This document shows positions 53,694-63,740 of a stretch of DNA of 64,000 nucleotides, in pieces. Position 1 is the stretch's first letter, and each line of letters begins with the position of its first letter. Source of the stretch: Bordetella parapertussis (GTDB lineage Bacteria; Pseudomonadota; Gammaproteobacteria; Burkholderiales; Burkholderiaceae_A); the NCBI GenBank assembly GCA_945877235.1, contig CAMCRF010000002.1:182455-246454 (forward strand), in the 5' to 3' direction. The position numbers and the translations under genes are program-made. The notes under the pieces are model-generated. The model was not told where the DNA came from. It did no database searches and saw nothing but the letters and a program-made list of their open reading frames with translations.

Positions 53694-54980
53694 ATGAAGA
53701 TTCTGGTTTTAGGAAGTGGCGGGCGTGAGCACGCAATGGCCTGGCGCTTGGCACGGTCCGAGCGCGTGCAGCGAGTGGTCCTGGCCACCGGCAACGGTGG
53801 CACACGGCGTGATCCGCAGTTCTTGCACATTGCGCTCGACCCCGTCAAGGACCACGCAGCGCTGGCTGAATACGTTCAGAGCGAGGGCATCGCCATGACG
53901 CTGGTTGGACCGGAGGCCCCATTGGCGGCTGGCGTGGTCGATTATTTTCGCGCCAAGGGCCTCAAAATCTTTGGTCCTACGCGGGCCGCTGCGCAGCTCG
54001 AGTCGAGCAAGGATTTTGCAAAGCAGTTCATGAAGCGTCACGGCATTCCGACGGCGCAGTTTGAAACCTTCAGCGATGCCGCCGCGGCTCACGACTACGT
54101 GGAAGCACGTGGCGCACCGATCGTGATCAAGGCAGATGGGCTTGCAGCCGGCAAAGGGGTGGTCGTTGCGATGAGCCTCCCAGAGGCACACGCAGCAATC
54201 GACACCATGCTGCTCGACAACAAGTTCGGCGATGCCGGCGCGAGGGTCGTCATTGAGGATTTTCTCGAGGGAGAAGAGGCCAGCTTTATTGTGATGTGCG
54301 ATGGGGAACATGCCTTTGCCTTGGCGACGAGCCAAGACCACAAACGCGTGTTCGATGGTGACGCGGGGCCCAATACGGGCGGCATGGGTGCCTACTCGCC
54401 TGCGCCAGTGGTCACCCCTCAGGTCCACGCGCGCGTCATGCGGGAGATCATTCGACCGGTTCTCAAGGGCATGAAGGCCGAGGGCACTCCATACACGGGT
54501 TTTCTTTACGCGGGTCTCATGATCAATGCTGCGGGGGAACCGCGCGTTGTCGAGTTCAACTGTCGCATGGGAGATCCAGAGACACAGCCTATTTTCCTGC
54601 GCATGAAGGGCGATTTTTCGGTTCTGCTGGAGTACGCCATTGCCGGTCGGCTCGATGCCGCGGAGTCCTTGGCAGAGACCCTCTGGGATCATCGGCCTGC
54701 GGTTGGAGTGGTCATGGCCGCGGCCCACTATCCAGATACCCCGCGCACGGGAGACCCGATTTCCGGCCTACCAGCGGATACGGAGGATGCAGTCGTCTTT
54801 CACGCAGGCACCAGGCTCGAGGGCGATCAGCTGCTTACGAGCGGCGGTCGCGTGCTCTGTGCCACGGCGATGGGTTCGAATCTAAAAGATGCCCAGCAAA
54901 GAGCCTACCGAATGGTGGATCAGATCCACTTCGAGGGTATGCACGCTCGGCGTGATATTGGCTGGAGGGCAATCAAATGA
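53694..54980 (+). CDS. purD: PurD, phosphoribosylamine-glycine ligase
   Basis: The 428-residue ATP-grasp enzyme makes GAR in purine synthesis. It begins MKILVLGSGGREHAMAWRL, with the ATP-grasp segments VIKADGLAAGKGVVVA and FLEGEEASF, then GPNTGGMGAYSPAP and VEFNCRMGDPETQ. Length and order are normal. It overlaps the next gene by four bases. Confidence 0.97.
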   Translation: MKILVLGSGGREHAMAWRLARSERVQRVVLATGNGGTRRDPQFLHIALDPVKDHAALAEYVQSEGIAMTLVGPEAPLAAGVVDYFRAKGLKIFGPTRAAAQLESSKDFAKQFMKRHGIPTAQFETFSDAAAAHDYVEARGAPIVIKADGLAAGKGVVVAMSLPEAHAAIDTMLLDNKFGDAGARVVIEDFLEGEEASFIVMCDGEHAFALATSQDHKRVFDGDAGPNTGGMGAYSPAPVVTPQVHARVMREIIRPVLKGMKAEGTPYTGFLYAGLMINAAGEPRVVEFNCRMGDPETQPIFLRMKGDFSVLLEYAIAGRLDAAESLAETLWDHRPAVGVVMAAAHYPDTPRTGDPISGLPADTEDAVVFHAGTRLEGDQLLTSGGRVLCATAMGSNLKDAQQRAYRMVDQIHFEGMHARRDIGWRAIK

Positions 54981-56152
54981 GGGCGCTTGGGCATGCTCGC
55001 GCGGCCGTTGTGGGTGGCGGTATTACCGGCGCATTGAGCTGCCTAGTCCTGGCCCACGAGGGGGTGCAGGTCGATTGGTATGCACCGCACGAACCCGAGA
55101 TCCGAGAGGACGGAGCGCAGGCGAGAGCCTATGCCCTCGCGCCGAGCGCGCGCGAGCTGCTGGAATCCTTGGGGGTTTGGCAGAAGATTGCTTCCCATCA
55201 GCCGGTGACCTCGATGGAAGTGAGTCAGTCGGCACCGCGCGGCATGGTGCACCTAAGAGCCGATGAGGCCCAGGTTGCCCAGTTGGCCAATATGGTCTCG
55301 CATGCCGATCTGCTCGCCGCAGCAGAGGCGGCCGTGTTGCAACTGGGAGACCGTGTGAGGCGTTTGCCTGGTTTTGAGACCGGGCGCGTAGGACCCCAGA
55401 TTGTGGAGGACTGCTTTCCAGGGGTAGACCTGGTGGTTGGCGCGGATGGCGCGAACAGCCGTCTTCGACGCGCTGCTGGTGTGCTCTGGTCGCGTCGGGA
55501 CTATGACCAGACTGCACTGGTCATGCGATTTCGCACGGAGCGCGCGCACGATGGGGTGGCCAGCCAGTGGTTCGGCACGGAATCTGCGCCCAAAGGCATT
55601 CTGGCTTTGCTGCCGCTCTCAGACCCGCACATGGTGTCGATGGTCTACTCCCTGCCCTCCGTGCAGGCCCTCGCGGTCAAGAGCGCGACGCCTAACGAAC
55701 TCGCAGAGCGCATTACCCAAGACAGCCTTCACCGCTATGGTGTCCTCGAGGCGCACGATGAGAAACCCGTTGCGTCAACCCTCGCCATGACCAGGGCCGA
55801 GCGCGTAACACTCTCAAAGCTCGTGCTTCTTGGAGATGCAGCCCACACGGTCCATCCGCTTGCGGGCTATGGGCTCAACCTTGGGCTGCAAGACCTTCGA
55901 GTCTTGCGTGATGTCCTCGCGCATCGCCGGGAGGGGCAATCCATTGGCGATACAGGTCTCTTAAAGGCGTATGCTGCTCAACGCGGGCCTGTAGTTGCAC
56001 AGGTTCAGTGGGGTCTCGATGCCATCTTTCGGCTCATGCAGTCGGAAACCCCGGGCGTGGCGCTGAGTCGAAGCTGGGGCATGCGCCTGCTCGAACAGTG
56101 GGCGAGTCCCCGCCAATGGCTTACGCGACGAGCGCTTGCTGGTCGACTCTAA
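54977..56152 (+). CDS. UbiH/UbiF-family FAD-dependent hydroxylase
   Basis: The 391-residue flavoprotein monooxygenase has the FAD loop AVVGGGITGALSCL, the DG motif VVGADGANSRLRR and LLGDAAHTVHPLAGYGLNLGLQD, the pattern of ubiquinone ring hydroxylases. Which ring position it acts on (UbiH, UbiF or UbiI role) cannot be told. It overlaps purD by four bases and is followed by dsbC at 15 bases, an order seen in Burkholderiales. Confidence 0.88.
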   Translation: MRALGHARAAVVGGGITGALSCLVLAHEGVQVDWYAPHEPEIREDGAQARAYALAPSARELLESLGVWQKIASHQPVTSMEVSQSAPRGMVHLRADEAQVAQLANMVSHADLLAAAEAAVLQLGDRVRRLPGFETGRVGPQIVEDCFPGVDLVVGADGANSRLRRAAGVLWSRRDYDQTALVMRFRTERAHDGVASQWFGTESAPKGILALLPLSDPHMVSMVYSLPSVQALAVKSATPNELAERITQDSLHRYGVLEAHDEKPVASTLAMTRAERVTLSKLVLLGDAAHTVHPLAGYGLNLGLQDLRVLRDVLAHRREGQSIGDTGLLKAYAAQRGPVVAQVQWGLDAIFRLMQSETPGVALSRSWGMRLLEQWASPRQWLTRRALAGRL

Positions 56153-56167
56153 AAGAAAGGTCTCATC

Positions 56168-56929
56168 ATGGTGCTTTCCCGCGTTGTTGCCGCCTTGCTA
56201 TTCGTTGCGGCGCTTACGGTGCCTCACGCAGTTGGGGCTCAGGCCAAGCCCGAGGTCCAGCCGGCCAGCCCTGCCGTGACCGCAGCTGTGAAGAAGTCCG
56301 TCGAGGCCTGGCTCAAGGGGCGGTTCAAAGTCGATTCGGTCAACAAGACCGCCATGCCTGGTGTTGTAGAGGTGCTGATTGGCACAGACCTGATTTACGC
56401 CGATGAGAAGGGCGGTTTTGCCTTCATTGAGGGCCAAATGATTAACCTCAAGACCGGCCAAAACCTGACGGCGGTCCGCCAAGATGCACTTCAGGCCATC
56501 GACTTTAAGGCGCTGCCCCTCGACCTCGCCATGAAGACGGTGCGCGGCAAGGGGGGTGACGGCCAGCGCACCTTCGTGGTATTCGAAGACCCTTACTGCA
56601 GCTTCTGTAAGCGTTTTCGGGCGGTGCTCATGGGCATGGACAACGTAACCATCTACACCTATTTCTATCCCATCCTGAGGGCAGAATCGACCACGGTCTC
56701 TCGTAACGCATGGTGCGCCAAAGATCGCGAAGCGGCCTGGGACGACTGGATGCTCAATGGCAAAGAGCCGCCAGCAGCGCCCGCGGGCTGTGAGTTTCCC
56801 AAAGACAAAATCCTGGCGCTTGGCCAGCGACTGAATGTGCAGGCCACCCCCACCACCTTCGTACCCAGTGGTAAACGGCTGCAGGGCGCTCTAACGGCGG
56901 CCGCCCTTGAAGAGGCGCTCAAGCGTTGA
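56168..56929 (+). CDS. dsbC: DsbC-like thiol:disulfide interchange protein
   Basis: The 253-residue periplasmic protein has a signal peptide (ending near AVGA), an N-terminal dimerisation domain and a thioredoxin domain with CSFC (144-147, EDPYCSFCKRF) and the cis-Pro loop ATPTTFVPSGKR. The family's usual CxxC is CGYC, and CSFC is a modest change. It isomerises wrong disulfides. AAAGAAAGG precedes the ATG. The 3' end overlaps mltA by 39 bases. Confidence 0.9.
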   Translation: MVLSRVVAALLFVAALTVPHAVGAQAKPEVQPASPAVTAAVKKSVEAWLKGRFKVDSVNKTAMPGVVEVLIGTDLIYADEKGGFAFIEGQMINLKTGQNLTAVRQDALQAIDFKALPLDLAMKTVRGKGGDGQRTFVVFEDPYCSFCKRFRAVLMGMDNVTIYTYFYPILRAESTTVSRNAWCAKDREAAWDDWMLNGKEPPAAPAGCEFPKDKILALGQRLNVQATPTTFVPSGKRLQGALTAAALEEALKR

Positions 56930-58084
56930 TGCGTCCAGAGCCTGGGGTAGCAATACGATGAGCTGCCCCTGGCTCTTCATTCGGCCGGCAAGCTCACCCG
57001 CAGCTGCCCCACTTCCAAAAAAGAAGTCCGCTCGGTGAGGGCCTTGAATTGCCGAGCCCGTGTCTTGTGCCATGACCAAGCGCTGCGCGGCACCGTCTGC
57101 GAATGCCGTGTTCAGGATGACGGGCAGGCCCAGCGGAATGAACCTGGGGTCGACGGCGATTGATCGACCTGCAGTCAGCGGCACACCGAATGAGCCCAGG
57201 GGGCCCTCGGTTGGGTCTCCTGCGTCAGGAAGTTCGCGAAAGAAAACGAGGCTTGGATTCTGATGCAAGAGTTCATCCTGGCGCCCCGGGTTCCTCGCAA
57301 GCCACGCCTTGATGCCCTGCATGCTGGCCTGGCTGAGGCTCAGCTCACCCTTGTCCACCAGCCACTTCCCAATCGATTGATACGGGTGGCCATTCTGGTT
57401 GGCATAGCCCAGGCGCATGCTGCTGCCGTCCGGCAGCTGCACCCGTCCTGAGCCTTGTACCTGCATGAAAAATGCGTCGATGGGGTCGTCTAGCCAGATG
57501 ATCTCCTGACCTTTAAGTAAACTTTGCCGCTCAATCTCCCCGCGTGTGGGGTAGGGGACAAGCTGCCCACCCTGAAGGCGGCCACGGAGGCGCAAGGGCC
57601 GTAGCTCTGGATAAACGGTCTCGAGCTGAACGTTGATCAGGTCAGGCGGCACGCGATAGAGCGGGTAGCGGTAAGGCCCCTCCTTGCTCCGTGCTCCTCG
57701 CACCAGAGGCTCGTAATAGCCCGTAATGGTGTTGGTCTCGCGCTCTGGCGCCCGCGGGTCAAAGACCAGATAGGGCTGAAAGTGCGTCTCAAAGTAGGTG
57801 CGCACAGCCAAGCGGTCTGGAATTCCCCCGGGCGCATCTGTCCCGAGTGCTTGAGCCTGGGCGCAGAGCGCCTCAAAAGGGGATCCGCGTTTGCTCAGGG
57901 CCTTACAGCTGCGGAGCCAGGCGGGCCAGGCCTCCTCGAGCGCATCGAACTGCCAGCCTGAAAGGCGGTCGAACCCAATGGGCTTGATCTGGCTGAACGC
58001 TGGCGTGAGCTCGGATGCCGATGCGGCGTGTAGGCTTAGCGCCACCCCAAGGAGGGACACCAATGAGAGGAGAGGGATTCGCAT
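56891..58084 (-). CDS. mltA: MltA, membrane-bound lytic murein transglycosylase A
   Basis: The 397-residue protein has a signal peptide (hydrophobic 4-20, ending SASA), the MltA barrel (TGYYEPLVRGARS, YPTRGEIERQ, FFMQVQGSGRVQLPDG) and the C-terminal 3D domain (DPRFIPLGLPV, AQDTGSAIQGPHRADFFFGSG). It cleaves peptidoglycan to 1,6-anhydro muropeptides. No lipobox cysteine is seen, so it may be soluble in the periplasm. Its ATG (58084-58082) shares bases with the divergent start of the 27-residue gene. Confidence 0.94.
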   Translation of the reverse strand: MRIPLLSLVSLLGVALSLHAASASELTPAFSQIKPIGFDRLSGWQFDALEEAWPAWLRSCKALSKRGSPFEALCAQAQALGTDAPGGIPDRLAVRTYFETHFQPYLVFDPRAPERETNTITGYYEPLVRGARSKEGPYRYPLYRVPPDLINVQLETVYPELRPLRLRGRLQGGQLVPYPTRGEIERQSLLKGQEIIWLDDPIDAFFMQVQGSGRVQLPDGSSMRLGYANQNGHPYQSIGKWLVDKGELSLSQASMQGIKAWLARNPGRQDELLHQNPSLVFFRELPDAGDPTEGPLGSFGVPLTAGRSIAVDPRFIPLGLPVILNTAFADGAAQRLVMAQDTGSAIQGPHRADFFFGSGAAAGELAGRMKSQGQLIVLLPQALDASTLERLFKGGRR

Positions 58085-58166
58085 GTGGCTTATTTTGCTC
58101 GAGGCGGGGGTTGCACTGGCGCTGCTGATCTTCCTGGTCTATTGGACCATGCGTGGTAAAAAGTAG
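58083..58166 (+). CDS. 27-residue single-helix membrane peptide
   Basis: The frame encodes MWLILLEAGVALALLIFLVY followed by WTMRGKK: one long hydrophobic helix with a positively charged cytosolic end. A very strong ribosome site (AGAGGAGAGGG, 58067-58077) lies six bases before the ATG, although this lies antisense to the mltA start. It ends 18 bases before rpe. Similar tiny membrane proteins occur in Burkholderiales, as far as I recall. Function is unknown. Confidence 0.55.
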   Translation: MWLILLEAGVALALLIFLVYWTMRGKK

Positions 58167-58184
58167 GCTGGAGGAGATCACAAC

Positions 58185-58880
58185 ATGAGCACACTGCCTA
58201 AACTCATTGCCCCAAGCATTCTGTCCGCCGACTTCGCTCGCCTTGGTGAGGAGGTGCGCGCGGTTGAGTCTGCCGGAGCGGGCTTGATTCATTTCGACGT
58301 CATGGACAACCATTACGTGCCTAACCTAACCGTTGGCCCGTTGGTCTGTAAGGCCATCCGACCACACGTTTCTATTCCTATTGATGTGCACCTCATGGTT
58401 GCGCCGGTCGATGCGCTCATTGTTGATTTCGCCAAGGCAGGTGCCGACTACATCACCTTTCACCCAGAGGCCTCCCAGCATATTGATCGCAGCCTTCAGC
58501 TTGCGAAAGACAACGGATGCAAGACGGGACTCGTGTTCAACCCCGCCACTTCTTTGGACGCGCTGGACTGGGTCATGGACAAGATCGATATGATCCTTCT
58601 CATGAGCGTGAACCCAGGGTTTGGCGGTCAGGCTTTTATTCCAAGCACGCTGGGCAAGGTCAAGGCGGCCCGTGCCCGCATTGATGCACACCTCGCCGCT
58701 GGTGGACAGCCCATCCGGTTAGAGGTGGACGGTGGCATTAAGGTGGAAAACATTGCTGCTGTCGCCGCAGCCGGCGCAGACACCTTTGTGGCTGGCTCCG
58801 CAGTTTTCGGCGCACCAGACGCGGGTGGCAAGGGCTACACGGGTATCTTCAACCAGTTCAAGGCAGCACTCGCGAGCTAA
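58185..58880 (+). CDS. rpe: Rpe, ribulose-phosphate 3-epimerase
   Basis: The 231-residue TIM-barrel epimerase interconverts ribulose-5-P and xylulose-5-P. Metal ligands are in [12 protein letters not shown] and DVHLM, the second catalytic Asp is in LEVDGGIK, and the phosphate loop is FVAGSAVFG. Length is normal. It is two bases before trpE; the gph gene that often lies between them in relatives is absent. Confidence 0.96.
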   Translation: MSTLPKLIAPSILSADFARLGEEVRAVESAGAGLIHFDVMDNHYVPNLTVGPLVCKAIRPHVSIPIDVHLMVAPVDALIVDFAKAGADYITFHPEASQHIDRSLQLAKDNGCKTGLVFNPATSLDALDWVMDKIDMILLMSVNPGFGGQAFIPSTLGKVKAARARIDAHLAAGGQPIRLEVDGGIKVENIAAVAAAGADTFVAGSAVFGAPDAGGKGYTGIFNQFKAALAS

Positions 58881-58882
58881 GC

Positions 58883-60406
58883 ATGTCTTTTGACGCCTTT
58901 GCGGCCTTGGCACGCCAGGGCTACAACCGCATTCCGCTCAGTCGTAGCCTGAATGCAGACCTCGACACACCGCTTTCTGCCTACCTCAAGCTGGCGAATC
59001 AGCCCAACAGCTTTCTGCTGGAGTCGGTGGTGGGCGGGGAACGATTCGGCCGCTATTCCTTTATTGGCCTTCCTGCCCTGACGCGCATTGAGGCACGGGA
59101 CCATGCCATACGTGTTCTTCACCAGGGGCAGTTGGTGGAATCAGCCGAGGGCAACCCGCTGGACTTCGTGCAGCAATACCTCGAGCGGTTTCGGGCGGCC
59201 CCTGTTCCGGGCTTGCCGCGATTTGCGGGTGGGCTTGCAGGGTATTTTGGCTATGACGCCATCCGCTACATGGAGCCCAGGCTCGACACAGCGCAGGCGA
59301 AGTCTCGGCCCGACCCGCAGGGGCTGCCCGATGTCCTGATGCTCCTCACCGAATCCCTCGCGGTATTCGACAACCTGGCTGGACGGCTCTCGCTCTGGGT
59401 CTATGCCTGCGTTGAAGACACCACGGAGCCTGCCTTGCGCAAGGCCTACGACGCGGCTCAGAGTGCGCTCGAGCGGCATGTGGCTGCGTTGCGTGCCCCT
59501 CTGGCCGCACCCCATGTAGAGGCCCTCTCTCAACATGCTGTGCGTCGTGGCTTTGCGCCCGAAGACTACAAGGCTGCCGTGCTTCGGGCGAAAGACTACG
59601 TGGCCGCAGGCGATGCCATGCAGATTGTGTTGGCTCAGCAGATTGAGCGCCCTTATGCGGGCTCGCCCCTCTCGCTCTATCGTGCCCTTCGCGCGCTCAA
59701 CCCATCGCCCTACATGTATTACTACGACATGGGCGACTTCCAGATTGTGGGGGCCTCTCCAGAGATCCTGGTTCGACAGGACCAGATCGCTTCATCTGAT
59801 CCGCAGCAGCCCGTGCGGACCAAGGTCACGGTGCGGCCGATTGCAGGCACGCGCCCGCGTGGCAAGACCCCGCAGGAGGACCAGCAGCTTGAGCTGGAGC
59901 TGCGTGCAGACCCTAAGGAGTGTGCCGAGCACGTCATGCTCATCGACCTCGCAAGAAACGATGTGGGCCGAATCGCCGAGATCGGCTCGGTGAAAGTGAA
60001 CGAGCAGATGGTGGTGGAGCGTTATTCACATGTTATGCACCTGGTGAGTGACGTCGAGGGTGTTCGCAAGCAAGGCCTAAGTGCGATGGATGTACTCAAA
60101 GCCAGCTTCCCTGCCGGAACGCTCAGCGGCGCCCCCAAGATTCGAGCCATGGAAATCATCGACGCGCTCGAACCGGTGAAGCGGGGTCTATACGGCGGCG
60201 CCTGTGGCTACCTTTCCTTCAGTGGCGAGATGGATCTGGCCATTGCTATTCGCACGGGTGTGTTGAAAGACGGCACCCTCTATGTCGGCGCGGGCGCGGG
60301 CGTGGTGGCTGACTCTGTGCCCGAGAGCGAGTGGCAAGAGACCGAAAATAAGGCACGCGCGGTGCTGCGTGCAGCCGAGATTGCAGAGCGGGGGCTTGAA
60401 CCATGA
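58883..60406 (+). CDS. trpE: TrpE, anthranilate synthase component I
   Basis: The 507-residue chorismate-using subunit has the tryptophan-feedback motif LLES ([17 protein letters not shown]), the conserved [17 protein letters not shown] C-terminal segment, [18 protein letters not shown] and [15 protein letters not shown]. It makes anthranilate with ammonia from TrpG. The stop overlaps trpG by four bases. No trp leader peptide was seen upstream. Confidence 0.97.
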   Translation: MSFDAFAALARQGYNRIPLSRSLNADLDTPLSAYLKLANQPNSFLLESVVGGERFGRYSFIGLPALTRIEARDHAIRVLHQGQLVESAEGNPLDFVQQYLERFRAAPVPGLPRFAGGLAGYFGYDAIRYMEPRLDTAQAKSRPDPQGLPDVLMLLTESLAVFDNLAGRLSLWVYACVEDTTEPALRKAYDAAQSALERHVAALRAPLAAPHVEALSQHAVRRGFAPEDYKAAVLRAKDYVAAGDAMQIVLAQQIERPYAGSPLSLYRALRALNPSPYMYYYDMGDFQIVGASPEILVRQDQIASSDPQQPVRTKVTVRPIAGTRPRGKTPQEDQQLELELRADPKECAEHVMLIDLARNDVGRIAEIGSVKVNEQMVVERYSHVMHLVSDVEGVRKQGLSAMDVLKASFPAGTLSGAPKIRAMEIIDALEPVKRGLYGGACGYLSFSGEMDLAIAIRTGVLKDGTLYVGAGAGVVADSVPESEWQETENKARAVLRAAEIAERGLEP

Positions 60407-60990
60407 GGCCGCGCATCTTCATGCTCGACAACTACGACTCATTTACCTACAACCTGGTCCAGTATCTGGGCGAGCTCGGCGCAGAGGTCACCACCCTGCG
60501 CAACGATGAGGTGAGCGTCGAGGACATTCTGCAGACGTATCGGCCCGATGGGATTGTGGTCTCTCCAGGGCCCTGTACGCCGAGCGAGGCTGGTATCTCG
60601 GTCGCCCTGATCCAGGCGGTTGCAGGCCAGGCAAAGCCCACTCCGCTGCTGGGTGTCTGCCTGGGTCATCAGTCGATTGGCCAGGCCTTTGGGGCCAAGA
60701 TCATTCGTGCCAAAACCCTCATGCATGGCAAAACGTCCCCCGTGCGGCATGAGGGCCAGAGCGTCTTCAAAGGCCTAAACAACCCCCTCACGGTCACCCG
60801 GTATCACTCACTCGCCGTCGATCGATCAACCTTGCCCGCAGAGATGCTGGTGACCGCAGAGACGGACGATGGGGAGGTGATGGGCATCGCGCATCGCACA
60901 CTGCCCATCCACGGGGTTCAGTTCCATCCCGAGGCCATCCTCACCGAGCAGGGCCATGCACTCTTGCAGAACTTTCTGGAGACCATCTGA
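60403..60990 (+). CDS. trpG: TrpG, anthranilate synthase glutamine amidotransferase
   Basis: The 195-residue class I amidotransferase has the nucleophile Cys86 in [12 protein letters not shown] and the His-Glu pair in [10 protein letters not shown]. It begins with [16 protein letters not shown], standard for TrpG/PabA. It may also serve p-aminobenzoate synthesis. Both ends overlap neighbouring genes. Confidence 0.96.
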   Translation: MRPRIFMLDNYDSFTYNLVQYLGELGAEVTTLRNDEVSVEDILQTYRPDGIVVSPGPCTPSEAGISVALIQAVAGQAKPTPLLGVCLGHQSIGQAFGAKIIRAKTLMHGKTSPVRHEGQSVFKGLNNPLTVTRYHSLAVDRSTLPAEMLVTAETDDGEVMGIAHRTLPIHGVQFHPEAILTEQGHALLQNFLETI

Positions 60991-62048
60991 TGCCCGCCGC
61001 ATCTGAACTCACCCTCCCACAGGCCTTGAATCAATTGGTCGCGCGCCAGGATCTCAGCCGAGAACAGATGCTCTCGGTCATGCGGCGCATCATGGGTGGA
61101 GAGGTGCCTGCAACCCAGGTCGCCGCCTTTCTGCTGGCGTTAAGGGTCAAGAAGGAGTCTGTCGCTGAGATTGCAGCGGCCGCTGAGGCCATGCGCGAGT
61201 TCGCCACACCGGTGCGGGTGGATCTGCGCGATATCGAGGGTCTGGTCGATCTCTGTGGCACGGGAGGCGACGGGCAACACAGCTTTAACATCTCCACCAC
61301 GGCGATGTTTGTTGCTGCCGCCGCGGGCGCCAAAGTCGCCAAACACGGTGGCCGAGCGGTTTCCTCCAGCACGGGCAGTGCCGACGTACTGGAGGCCTTG
61401 GGCGTCAATATTCACCTACCTCCCGAACGGGTGAGCCAGTGCGTGCGCGAAGTGGGCGTGGGTTTTATGTTTGCGCCCAATCACCACAGCGCCATGAAAC
61501 ATGTTGCGCCGATTCGCAAAGAGCTCGGTGTGCGCACGGTGTTCAACATCCTCGGTCCGCTCACCAACCCTGCCAGTGCAAGGCATCAGCTGATGGGGGT
61601 CTTCAATGTCGAACTGGTAAGAACCCAGGCTGAGGTGCTGCGCAGCTTGGGCTCCAAGCATGTGGTGGTGGTCCATGCACGCAATGGCCTCGATGAGATT
61701 GCCATCGATGGCGAGACTTTTATGGCGGAGCTCACCCCCGAGGGCGACATTCACGAGAAGCTGATCTTTGCTCAACAGTATGGGGTTCCGGCGTACAGCG
61801 CCGATGAGCTCACCAAGGGCCTCGGAGCGCGCACGCTCGACGATGCCAAGGCGCGCCTGATATCAGCTCTCGAGAACGAGCCTGGGCCCGCGCGAGATAT
61901 TGTGGTGATGAATGCGGGCGCAGCCCTCTGGGCGGCCGATGTGGCCAGCAGCCTCGCCGATGGCATCCGCCAAGCTCGCGCAGCCCTTGAGAGCGGGGCA
62001 GCAAGGGCCAAACTCCAAGCCTTTATCGAATTCACTCAAGCGGGCTAA
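60990..62048 (+). CDS. trpD: TrpD, anthranilate phosphoribosyltransferase
   Basis: The 352-residue enzyme joins PRPP to anthranilate. Motifs seen are VDLCGTGGDGQHSFNIST, AKHGGRAVSSSTGSADVLEALG and FNILGPLTNPA. The ATG overlaps the trpG stop by one base (TGATG). Length is normal. Confidence 0.97.
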   Translation: MPAASELTLPQALNQLVARQDLSREQMLSVMRRIMGGEVPATQVAAFLLALRVKKESVAEIAAAAEAMREFATPVRVDLRDIEGLVDLCGTGGDGQHSFNISTTAMFVAAAAGAKVAKHGGRAVSSSTGSADVLEALGVNIHLPPERVSQCVREVGVGFMFAPNHHSAMKHVAPIRKELGVRTVFNILGPLTNPASARHQLMGVFNVELVRTQAEVLRSLGSKHVVVVHARNGLDEIAIDGETFMAELTPEGDIHEKLIFAQQYGVPAYSADELTKGLGARTLDDAKARLISALENEPGPARDIVVMNAGAALWAADVASSLADGIRQARAALESGAARAKLQAFIEFTQAG

Positions 62049-62051
62049 GCC

Positions 62052-62855
62052 ATGAGCAGCGACATCCTGAAGACCATCCTCGAGACCAAGGCGCAGGAGG
62101 TCTCAGCCGCTCGCGGCCGGACCTCTGAGGCGCAACTCCTGGCAGACATTCGGTCCGCCGAGCCGCCGCGTGGGTTTCTGGCCGGACTTCGGGCCAAGCG
62201 AGACCAGGGCCATGCAGCAGTCATCGCTGAGATCAAAAAGGCCTCGCCCTCAAAAGGCGTCATTCGTGAAGATTTTCAGCCGGCCCTGCACGCCCAGCAG
62301 TACGCCCGCGGTGGTGCGGCTTGCCTTTCTGTGCTGACCGATGCCCAGTACTTCCAGGGGGCGCCTCAATACCTCAAGGACGCGCGCGCTGCCTGCAGCC
62401 TGCCTGTGCTTCGCAAGGACTTTATGGTCGACCCCTACCAGGTCCTCGAGGCCCGAGCCTGGGAGGCGGACTGCATCCTCCTCATTGTGGCCGCGCTGGG
62501 CGATAGCCAGCTTGCCGAGCTTGAGGCTGCCGCCGTGGAGCTTGGCATGGATGTGCTGGTGGAAGTCCACGACAGGGCGGAGCTCGATCGCGCCCTGCGG
62601 CTGCGCAGCCCCTTGTTGGGCATCAACAATCGCAGCCTGAGAAGCTTTGAGACTCGGCTGGATACAACCCTTGGGCTGCTCTCGAGCGTGCCCACAGACC
62701 GCCTCCTCGTAACCGAGAGCGGCATTCACACCCGCGAGGATGTCACACACATGCGCGAGCATGGTGTGCATGCTTTTCTGGTGGGCGAGGCCTTCATGCG
62801 CCAGCCCGACCCTGGCCAGGCCCTGGCCGAGCTCTTTCAAGGAGATACGCAATGA
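62052..62855 (+). CDS. trpC: TrpC, indole-3-glycerol phosphate synthase
   Basis: The 267-residue monofunctional barrel enzyme has [50 protein letters not shown] and [12 protein letters not shown] with the catalytic Lys and Glu residues. It lies three bases after trpD and overlaps the enoyl-CoA hydratase gene by four bases. trpF is not fused and not present. Confidence 0.97.
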   Translation: MSSDILKTILETKAQEVSAARGRTSEAQLLADIRSAEPPRGFLAGLRAKRDQGHAAVIAEIKKASPSKGVIREDFQPALHAQQYARGGAACLSVLTDAQYFQGAPQYLKDARAACSLPVLRKDFMVDPYQVLEARAWEADCILLIVAALGDSQLAELEAAAVELGMDVLVEVHDRAELDRALRLRSPLLGINNRSLRSFETRLDTTLGLLSSVPTDRLLVTESGIHTREDVTHMREHGVHAFLVGEAFMRQPDPGQALAELFQGDTQ

Positions 62856-63631
62856 ATGACGAAGCCCTGGTCCTGACCGAGACCCACGACAAGGTGGGCC
62901 TGATTCGACTGAATCGCCCCAAGCAGCTCAACGCCCTGAACGATGCCCTCATGGATGCCCTGGGCGAGGCCTTGCGAGCCTTGGATAGCCATGAGGACAT
63001 CTCCGTCATTGTGATCACAGGCAATGAGAAGGCCTTCGCAGCAGGCGCGGACATCACCCGCATGAAGGACCTCACCTACAGCGAGGCCTTCGGGGGCAAC
63101 TTCATTAGCCGCAACTGGGAGGACATTCTTCGCATCCGCAAGCCGGTGATTGCGGCCGTGAGCGGGTATGCCTTGGGCGGTGGCTGCGAACTGGCCATGA
63201 TGTGCGACACCATCATCTGCGGCGAGACGGCCAAGTTTGGTCAGCCCGAGGTGAAGCTGGGCATACCCCCGGGGGCGGGGGGCTCGCAGCGCACCCCGAG
63301 GGCCATGGGTAAGGCCAAGGCCATGGACCTCTGCCTCACCGGCCGCATGATGGATGCCGCAGAGGCCGAGCGCAGTGGCCTGGTGGCGCGAGTCGTGCCC
63401 GCTGACCGCGTGCTCGAGGAGGCGCTCGCCATGGCTGCCGAGATGGCAAAGAACTCCCTGCTCGCCCTGATGCAAGTGAAGGAACTCATCAACCAGGCCT
63501 ATGAGACGCCCCTATCGGCTGGGCTGCTCTTGGAGCGGCGGGGCTTTCATGCTGCATTTGCAACACAGGACCAGAAAGAGGGCATGTCCGCCTTCGTTGA
63601 AAAGCGCACGCCAACCTTCCGCAACCGTTGA
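62852..63631 (+). CDS. Enoyl-CoA hydratase/isomerase family protein
   Basis: The 259-residue crotonase-fold protein has the oxyanion-hole segments AFAAGADI and [13 protein letters not shown], and both catalytic glutamates of the hydratase type (Glu in GGGCELA and Glu in [14 protein letters not shown]). It should hydrate short-chain enoyl-CoA; the pathway is not set. It overlaps trpC by four bases and so rides on the trp operon, an uncommon link. An inverted repeat follows the stop. Confidence 0.93.
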   Translation: MNDEALVLTETHDKVGLIRLNRPKQLNALNDALMDALGEALRALDSHEDISVIVITGNEKAFAAGADITRMKDLTYSEAFGGNFISRNWEDILRIRKPVIAAVSGYALGGGCELAMMCDTIICGETAKFGQPEVKLGIPPGAGGSQRTPRAMGKAKAMDLCLTGRMMDAAEAERSGLVARVVPADRVLEEALAMAAEMAKNSLLALMQVKELINQAYETPLSAGLLLERRGFHAAFATQDQKEGMSAFVEKRTPTFRNR

Positions 63632-63641
63632 TGTTCCAAGG

Positions 63642-63672
63642 GAGCGAAAACGCTAAGTCATTGTTTTCGCTC
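63642..63672. repeat. Perfect 10-base inverted repeat after the enoyl-CoA hydratase gene
   Basis: GAGCGAAAAC (63642-63651) and GTTTTCGCTC (63663-63672) pair perfectly around an 11-base loop. It lies ten bases after the stop and 40 before the rRNA promoter. Without a following T-run it may be a factor-dependent end of the trp operon, or a protein site upstream of the rRNA promoter. Confidence 0.5.
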
Positions 63673-63711
63673 AGTCTCATCCATGTGATGGCTTGTTTTC
63701 CCCCCAGGCGT

Positions 63712-63740
63712 TTGACATCGGATTTTTGCCCCGTTATAGT
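63712..63740 (+). promoter_or_regulatory. rRNA operon promoter
   Basis: A consensus -35 TTGACA (63712-63717) and a -10 TATAGT (63735-63740) are separated by exactly 17 bases, followed by GTCTCGCTTC where transcription should begin. It is by far the best sigma70 match in the window and lies about 210 bases before 16S rRNA. Confidence 0.88.

Noticed and set aside
53709..54728. 339-codon minus-strand frame
   Set aside because: It is antisense to purD, whose motifs are complete. It is a shadow frame caused by codon bias.
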